NCBI GenBank assembly: GCA_034769895.1
Contig: CM068372.1
Location: 375,553,258 to 375,617,257 of the forward strand
From: Magicicada septendecula
Taxonomy: Eukaryota; Arthropoda; Insecta; Hemiptera; Cicadidae
Reading direction: 5' to 3'
DNA length: 64,000 nucleotides
Part shown: piece after piece, positions 56,910 to 64,000 of the stretch
Layout of the letters: each line of letters opens with the position of its first letter
Numbering within the stretch: the first letter of the stretch is position 1
Notes under the pieces: generated by a model
Told to the model about the DNA's origin: nothing
The model's database searches: none
What the model saw: the letters and a program-made list of their open reading frames with translations, nothing else
Program-made: the position numbers and the translations under genes

Positions 56910-57650
56910 CAGTGCCGGATTTAAGATTTTTGAGGCCTCAGGCCAAGCTTTCTGAGCTACCCCCCCCCCACCCGGGCTATGAAGTAATATGTGTACAGCA
57001 GAAGTAACTTGATGTCAGATTAATACTATAAAATTTAAAAACAGTAGGCTACTATAAAAAAGCATGCTTTCATTTAGAAAACTTTTTAAGAACCATGCAA
57101 AAGAATTGAGCAAATTAATTTATTTTTTAAGTAGAGTAACTTAACTAAGCTTATTCAACATAAAAAAAATTTCTTTTTTTATTGTCTAGGTATACCACAT
57201 TAATTTTTTCTTATAATTTTTATAAAATTAAAAAAAATAGGTCTAGATTTTTTTATTCTTTGACTAAAGATACGACAAGCTAATGGTAAACTAATATTCA
57301 ATGACTATGTAGTTTAATGGAATTAACGTCGGGGAAAGCATACACAAAACATGTTGCGGGAAAATTTATAAATTTTAAAAAGAAAACTATAGAAAATTGT
57401 TTTTAAATAAAGTAGGCTACGTTTTTATATTTTAGGAAGAGATATAAACACACTTTTTTCAATGATAAGTGGTTTATATGTACAAACCTTTATTAAAAGC
57501 TTATAAACGTAATTCAGAATGAAATAAAAATACTTTTATGAAATAATAATTCCTACTTTTATAAAAAAACTTCTGTTAAAAAAAAATCTGTAGCTTGCGG
57601 CCCTCTCTGAAGGCCGCGGCCTAGTCGGCCTAGTGGTAAATCCAGCACTG
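56910..57650. mobile_element. hAT-like MITE, 741 bp
   Basis: Ends CAGTGCCGGATTTA and TAAATCCAGCACTG are inverted. They are flanked by CTCATAGT (56902-56909) and CTCATCGT (57651-57658), an 8-bp target duplication with one change. The interior is very AT-rich with no coding capacity. Confidence 0.82.
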
Positions 57651-57658
57651 CTCATCGT

Positions 57659-58924
57659 TCATCGATTTAACGTTATCATTCATAATAATGTAACAATTTG
57701 CATTATTAAGCAAATAAAATACAGACACATCAGGTTTTCTTTATGTTTTTCTATTAGCAGATTATAAAGTTGTCAACAGCGAATTCCAGACGCTCTCACT
57801 AGTCCGTTTAGCCAAGAAACTAGGAACCTATCAACGAGGATGTTTACGTTTCTTTAAAAATTAACAATATGATACGTTCCAGTCGTAATAACGAAAGCGC
57901 AGCAGCACGCGCTTCGTCACCCATGGTTGTGGCAAACGTTGCGGGATGGAATCAGCGAACGTTCTGCAACATTGTCCCCGCAACACTGTTGTGACGCAGT
58001 ACAACAAAGCCCCCGACATTGTTGCGGTACAATGTTATCGTGGAGACAAAGCTTTAGGAATACACTCCGCCACGCTGACCCGAAGCCCGGAATTTCCTCT
58101 CGCAAGGAGGAAGGGATAAACAATAAACTCGGCTCCGAATGACGGCTCCTGCCTAGAGTTAACCGGCCAACTAGCTTAATGACGGAAGAGTACTATATGT
58201 TGCCAACCTGGGAGACGAAACTGAAGTCCAGTCTGCGGGCTCTGAGGTGGCAGACGCCCACCGCCATTAGCGCAACTCAACAAGACGCTAATAACGTCTA
58301 TATATTCGCATATCTCATAATGTAAATGTTCACGCATCGTTTAAAGCATTTACTGGAAATGACAGAATCCTAATGAACAAATCAATGTGACGAAATTTAA
58401 TGTGCGTAATAATGGTTTCTTTATTATCGCCTAAGGATAATAAATGGAGTTAGGAAATGTTGGCTGTCTTTGTGAGCCATTGTGTCATAGACAGCTGCTT
58501 AGTCTTATACGCTACATTCGATCATCGCATCGCCACGGTATTTAGGTCTTTCCCGTAGACCTGTGCACAAGGACGACAACGGTGACGATTTCATTACTGA
58601 CCGGTACTGGTCCTCCCGTAACTGCGCGACATACCAGATCGTGATAAATAAGAAATACAACGACTACTGGTTTGAAAACAACAGTAATGCAGCGAAGCGC
58701 GCTCTCGACTGTCGCCAGGTGAAACACGTTCCAGCCAAATGACATTGTTTTGCAGACACCTGTCCGTGCACACTGCGGTGAAAGTGGTTCCTTCGCTGTC
58801 CCGTCGGTGAAACTTCACATTTGTGCACTATTTTGATTATCTTTTAAATGGTCACATCACAGATCTTTTTAAAAACACATAATCTTGGAGACTGTATCTT
58901 GACACTGACGCTTCACAGGAATCC
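57659..58924. other. Unassigned DNA with one copy of a dispersed duplication
   Basis: AACGTTGCGGGATGG-type and GCAACAATGTTGC-like motifs recur irregularly at 57930-58030. The 121-bp segment 58668-58788 is repeated at 60038-60158. No gene. Confidence 0.4.
58668..58788. repeat. 121-bp dispersed duplication, copy 1
   Basis: 119 of 121 bases agree with 60038-60158, same orientation, no indel. Contains GCGAAGCGCGCTCTCGAC. Its nature is not recognised. Confidence 0.88.
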
Positions 58925-59460
58925 GAATGTCTTCTCTTCTTCTTCTGATCCCGAAGGTATTACTCATCCACTTCACCAACGCTTCCTTGGTCTTCCTGTA
59001 TTCCTTCGTTCAATAGGCTTGTATTACCAATCCTGCTTAGGCAACCTGCCATCTGGCATCCTATTCAGATTGAGCAGTCCATCTCTCGTTGTCCTCTGCA
59101 ATACGATCTTGGATATTAAAAATGTTCAACTCTTTACGAATGTTTTCATTGTAGAGTCTATCTCATCGCTTGCAGCCTTTAGCAGACCAAGAATCTCATC
59201 TCCGGGATGCCTGTGCCCTACTGACATGTTTTTCCTCCGGGATCCAAGTTTCAGAACCACACAACAACATTGGCACAGCCATTACCTTATAAAACTAATC
59301 CAGCCTCTTTCCTTATTTTCTGCCGATAAGACTCGATGAATTGTGGCACATATTGACTGAAACTTAGGCAACTTGTGATCAACATCATAAGTAATGTTGT
59401 ACGTAACGTCACAAACAAAATAGAAAATGCGACACCTGCTCTTATCCAATTTTTATAATG
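58925..59460 (-). pseudogene. RTE-type LINE fragment (SDNKSIEQ group)
   Basis: Minus-strand third copy of the 2119-2865 group. Blocks such as the CTTCCTTAGGCAACCTGCCATC-like stretch and the KFYKVMAVPMLLCGSET-like region are recognisable, with many breaks. The 3' end is at a TTCTTCTTCTTC stretch at 58930-58945. Confidence 0.65.
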
Positions 59461-62326
59461 GACCTAATAAAAATCAAGTTCAGTGACTAGTTGTTTTCTC
59501 TCTTAGTCTTTGCCAATTTTCTGAAATGATGTTCTGTGATGGTTAATTAGAATACACAGATTAAAGCCCAACACCTCCTCAGGAGGCGCACACGTTCAGC
59601 TACCCAGTTAGCCTCACGGGCGCGAGAATGTTACCAGGAGGCCTCGCAAAAGAACGCTCTCGTCTGTCAGCGTGTAAGTAAGCACGAGCTCCGATGAGTG
59701 GGTGTAAGTTTGGCGAACGTTTTGGAAACACACACACACACACACTCACTCGCGATTTACAAACGTACGCTAATGTATTTCAGCAGAAAACATGGCACGT
59801 CACAAATTAGCGTTCGAGCGAGTGACACACCGCAGAACGTAAACAACACTCCCCGACGCTAATGCGTTCCTAATTGTACGATAAACACAGCGCACGATCG
59901 AAATGATGTGTTGTTGTTGGTGACACAAGTCTAGAGTTTCTAGAGTCATTTCTAGAAATAATATTAACTGGAACGTCTTCTTCTTCTTCTTCTTGTGGCT
60001 TGTCCTCTGACAGTGTAGGTGACTATAACTGCCGATGTGGTTTGAAAACAACAGTAATGCAGCGAAGCGCGCTCTCGACTGTCGCCAGGTGAAATACGTT
60101 CCAGCCAAATGACTTTGTTTTGCAGACACCTGTCCGTGCACACTGCGGTGAAAGTGGTATCTTCAGCGATAGAGATGACATCTGGTATCAGGTGCTAAAT
60201 CTACAACGAAGAAAGCAGAAACTTCGGACCCCCCTGCACGTCTCAAACCCAAGGTTACTGAGTTGTCGCAGCCCCTGAGTTGTTAACCTTCAAAACTGTC
60301 CTTTCTTACCTCCTCGCACGCCGACCGCGCTGTTTGCCGCTGTTACGCCCGTCACTGGCACGGAGGCTCTCTGTCTCGCGGAGAGCGACCGACCCTCATG
60401 GGGTCTGCTTGCTGAGCTTGAGACAGGCAACACCTGTTGCCTGAATCGTTCCAGGCAACGGCAGTGCCCACAATCAAATAAACAAATTATGTTTCCTTCT
60501 CCCCCGCCTTCTGTGTTAACGCGTTGACAGTTGTCTACTCCAGTATTAGGCACCAGTCTACTGAACCAGAACTATGTTTATCACCAGGCAGCCATTGGGC
60601 TCGACCCAGATTCTGCAAAGACACCCCGCTAATACGACGCAACGCAACGCGACCCCTCCCCCCCGTCGTCCAAAGAATTAAAAAAAAAGTTTCCAATACA
60701 CAATCAAACAACAATCACTACAAGTAGTTTACTCACTGAGCTACAGGATTGTATATCACCACCATTATTGAGCAGTTTGTCGGAGCAACTTACCTGTAAC
60801 ACACAGAAAAAAAAATATTAACAACTACATCCAATCATAAGTAAATATACAGATTTAATAAACAGCAACAAGTTAAAAAGAGCCCAATTATTTTATAAAT
60901 TAAGTCGTAATTATTATAACAAAAACAACTTCTACTGAACCATCTGTACTCTTAGGCAACTGAATCCCGTATGTTTTATTATAAGGTGGAATATTAGGCA
61001 CACTGCAACTGCTATAAATGTAGGACCGAAAGTCGTTCCTGTACACTAAGCTGCGCCGACCCAATGCATGAATTAGACTACCCCCACTTACAAGTATAGC
61101 TAAGTTGTCTAGAGAGAAGAGAGGGGAGACGACGCTATAACAGTTCACTGTCTCACTTCCATATCATCTCCCTCTCTGTCTCACACATGCTTCCATTGTT
61201 CTCGCCAGTCTTGTTGCAGCCGATGTTCACACTATGAAACACTGTACAAGACTGTTGTGTGAAATAAATGAAAATTTAGTTAGCCTCGCAACGAGGTGTT
61301 TGTACACTGCGCATCTCTAACCCACTGTTCAATTTCTATCGTCAGGTTTCTAATTCATATGGAGATCGAATGTTTAAAAATTGATACACACTCTCGAATA
61401 ACTAGAAGTAAGTTAAATTCGAACTGCTTCATTATTTCCAGCTGTCTTTTCATACCAATATTTCATATTTAATTTTTATACAGCTATTTTAAACAATTCT
61501 GTCTGCGCCAACACTGTTTAACTTGTTATGCAATTGCAAAATTTACCGTGTTAAAGTTATCAACTAGTGTACGCAAAAAAGAAGTTTCCCGTCGTTTAAA
61601 GTTAAATACGCCTATATAACTACACATATGCCAAGGGTTTGCTTTTATGACATGGATGTTTAGTTTCCAAGTGATAAATTAATTTTGATGACTTCATAGT
61701 TTCGCCGGTAGGACTTGAAAGCAAATAACGCACTGTGGCTTTCCATCCAATGAAATAAACCCATATTTTAAATAACTGTCATTGTACAATCATGTTTTTT
61801 TACCAACCGATTCACCATATGTAGATCCATTTTGCATAAGTTCCTAATTGGAAATAAATCAGTTACCGTTTGAGCGCGCAGTAAAAAACAGAAACTTCAC
61901 ACTTAAACCGAAACCTTAATTATTATTATCACTAAAACTAAGCTTTTAAGAAATTAAATGAATTCACCACACGCACGCTTAGCACTCGAAACGAAACTGA
62001 CGTTCTGTAATCCCGTAATCCCCACGCTTCTTTTATGACACAGTACCGCTGCAAGCACAGCGTGTCCATATGCATGTTTGAACATGCCGCTCTCACTGTA
62101 ATGTACAAGGAGCTCGTACAATGCTCTCACAAGGAGCACGTACACATCAAGTTTGAACCTGTAAATTGCTCATGTTCGTACACTTCATACATACATGTTC
62201 ATACCCGTCACTCTCAACACAGCTAAACAGTTTTAACTAGCCGTTCTTACAGTTGTATTTCCTACTGTTATTAAGGTTTCGTCAGAGGGGGTCGCGGAAC
62301 TGAAAAGGTTGAGAAACGCTGTTTTA
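59461..62326. other. Mostly unassigned DNA
   Basis: Holds the second copy of the 121-bp duplication, a short CA run at 59727-59745, a TTC run at 59977-59994 and a GC-rich patch at 60295-60460 with no motif. At 62308-62321 the minus strand reads CAGCGTTTCTCAACC, a terminus-like string. No gene supported. Confidence 0.4.
60038..60158. repeat. 121-bp dispersed duplication, copy 2
   Basis: Partner of 58668-58788, differing at two positions. The sequence on both sides is unrelated to that of copy 1. Confidence 0.88.
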
Positions 62327-62979
62327 GAGGGTTCTCTATGTCATGACTCCTCTAGTCTAATATCTCTATGGTTTGATCCGTCGTCTTTGCCAGGTAAACT
62401 AGCTGATTGTTGACTTTAATTCGGAAAAAAAGAAAAATTTATTGCGGGATTTTCCATAAAAAATAACGTACTTAACACAAACTGTAAGTTGCTTAAAACA
62501 TTCTTGGGGCGACATCCTTGAATTAAAGCGCGAAGAGGTAACAGAACCAGGCATTTAAAAATATCTTTAGAAAAACTCATTTTCACAAAATGTATATTAA
62601 GAATACAAATTTAGCATTTAAAGTGATTCCCAATTAAGTGAGATTTATTATCTTTAGTTTGAACAACAGAGTAAAATATTTTGCAAATCAGCGCTTTTCC
62701 ATATTAACTCTTACTTCACGTTGGTTGACTCAAAAAGAAACGCAAAGAATTAAAAAAACATAGATAGAATCATGTTGGAAGAATCCTAATTTTTAATTTG
62801 TCCTTAGTAAAATAAAATGTCTGTAACACAAGCACCACAGGTATATGCCGGGAGGGTACAAACCAACCGAAAGATTGTAGACTCAAGAAGAAATAGAAAA
62901 TGATGAAATGGGGAGTCCAGCCTTCAAGCTATGTCATAGGACTCCCCCCCCCCAAGATCAGCTCCTAGTTACGCCACTG
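62327..62979. mobile_element. hAT-like MITE copy, inverted relative to 24917-25828
   Basis: Reverse-complement homology to about 24917-25505, ending at 62979 with the CACTG terminus preceded by a C run. The far side is replaced at about 62327 by unrelated sequence with its own terminus-like end (62308-62321), so this copy is truncated or interrupted. Confidence 0.65.
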
Positions 62980-63001
62980 CTTGGAAGCATTCACACACAA
63001 C

Positions 63002-63451
63002 CAGGGGCGTATTTACGGGTAAGGGGATAAACGGGACAGAACCACCCCCCAAGAGGGTCGAAAAAGTTGACAAATTGTGTTACTCTCTTAATTTGTAGGC
63101 GGTTTCATTTTATTTTTGTATACTACCCTGTCTACGCTAATCTATTAGTAGCTTTATCTTATATATGCAAAGAGGTTTACTACACAGCATTTGGGTATAC
63201 GTTTGAAATATGAAATATAGGCCTATAAGAAAATCAATTCAGTCGATAAGTATCTAGTAAACATGTTTTAATAACGCGTATGTTTATCTTGTTATTACCG
63301 ATTACTTTAATGGAACAGATTTCATGATGCTATAACGCGTTTTTCAGCCACTTTAAAGATAGTAATGTTGATCAGTCTTAACTTGTTTTTTTCTTTTGTA
63401 TGAAGGCAGCCCCCCGGACCCCCCCCCAGGCAAATTCTAGATACGCCACTG
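63002..63451. mobile_element. hAT-like MITE with perfect 8-bp duplication
   Basis: 450 bp from CAGGGGCGTATTTACGGG to CTAGATACGCCACTG, with G/C runs inside each end. CACACAAC flanks both sides exactly (62994-63001 and 63452-63459). No transposase. Confidence 0.87.
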
Positions 63452-63459
63452 CACACAAC

Positions 63460-64000
63460 TAAACTGTACCACTGGAAAGAAATACAAAAAAATGTAGCGA
63501 TGTAAAAACCAACGTAGCAATGAGACTGATTCACTAGAAGAATGAACGACACTTACTGATCCATGATAAGAAGAGTCGGCGCAGACGTCGCACGATATGA
63601 AGCTTCTTCTTCATAGCACCGCACCATACTGACTGTTGAAGTCGTCGATACGAAAAAAACGCTGGGCTCGTTATTGCTGAGCCGTAAATCCAATTAACGG
63701 GCCTTCGTTGAATCAAATCGTTTACGATTGGCGCAGGTGTGAGTTTTATATTAACACTCAGCCTACGATAAACAAAGTCAGTGTACTGTTTACACTGAGG
63801 TGACTGGGCAACGCAGCGTTCACTTAACGTCCGATCGCTAACCGACAGTAAAATATATAAAACAATTTGTTCTTCGTTAATGACTATAGTAACGTTTATA
63901 CGATACGTAACTGCTCGCGCGTTAATGATATTCTCGTCCCGTCGCGTCACGTTTAAATATAGGATAGGCGTCACGGGACTTCGCGTTCAACGCGGCAACG
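63460..64000. other. End of window, possible first exon
   Basis: The minus strand has an ATG at 63612-63614, a short basic frame (MKKKLHIVRRLRRLFLSWI) and a consensus splice donor ATCA/GTAAGT at 63557/63556. It forms part of a 146-codon open frame (63534-63974). No recognisable domain. It is the only spot that looks remotely like a host exon. Confidence is low. Confidence 0.25.

Noticed and set aside
60290..60553. CpG-island promoter or host exon
   Set aside because: GC-rich but without splice sites, motif or conserved-looking frame.

Overview
The window looks like intergenic DNA from a repeat-rich eukaryote. It is most likely an arthropod, probably an insect. The basis is the mix of mobile elements: RTE-type and Jockey-type LINE tails, Penelope-like elements with GIY-YIG domains, IS630/Tc1/mariner-type and pogo/Tigger-type DNA transposons, hAT-like MITEs, and a Ty3/gypsy-type solo LTR, all in AT-rich DNA. 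I cannot fix the species. No intact host protein-coding gene, rRNA gene or true tRNA gene was found. Almost every recognisable reading frame is a decayed piece of a mobile element, and many short open frames are chance or microsatellite translations.

Layout. 0-4.5 kb: 5'-truncated LINE tails, one pair split by a 517-bp solo gypsy-type LTR. 4.6-18.1 kb: the centrepiece, a three-layer nest. The outer layer is an IS630/Tc1/mariner-type DNA transposon with about 235-bp terminal inverted repeats (4567-18104, TA target duplication). Its transposase gene (minus strand) is split by a 2.4-kb solo LTR (14449-16849, 4-bp duplication GTCC). Twelve to sixteen bases past its stop codon lies a complete, apparently very young LTR retrotransposon (5252-13666, 4-bp duplication ACTC). 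Its two LTRs are 2761 bp long and look identical, and its only sizeable frame is a 506-aa Gag-like protein with no pol. Removing both insertions leaves a transposon of about 2.7 kb.

18-37 kb: LINE tails, GAA and GGA microsatellites, a repeat with tRNA-like A/B boxes, a head-to-head Penelope terminus with a hammerhead motif, a pogo/Tigger fragment, a mariner-like deletion derivative, a Jockey tail and a CA microsatellite. 39-43 kb: a LINE fragment, a palindrome holding a hammerhead ribozyme core, and a Penelope-like element with inverted terminal repeats. 43-50 kb: a dense patchwork of LINE tails, one carrying a 158-bp MITE whose empty site is seen in sister copies. 50-56 kb: a Tc1-like element with a templated filler insertion, a second Penelope-like element and further hammerhead motifs. 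56-64 kb: hAT-like MITEs, a near-identical 121-bp dispersed duplication, and mostly unassigned AT-rich DNA.

The elements do not form a pathway. They show a history of insertion into insertion. The items most worth following are the long-LTR, gag-only retroelement and the set of hammerhead cores that recur at Penelope-type termini, mostly as inverted pairs.
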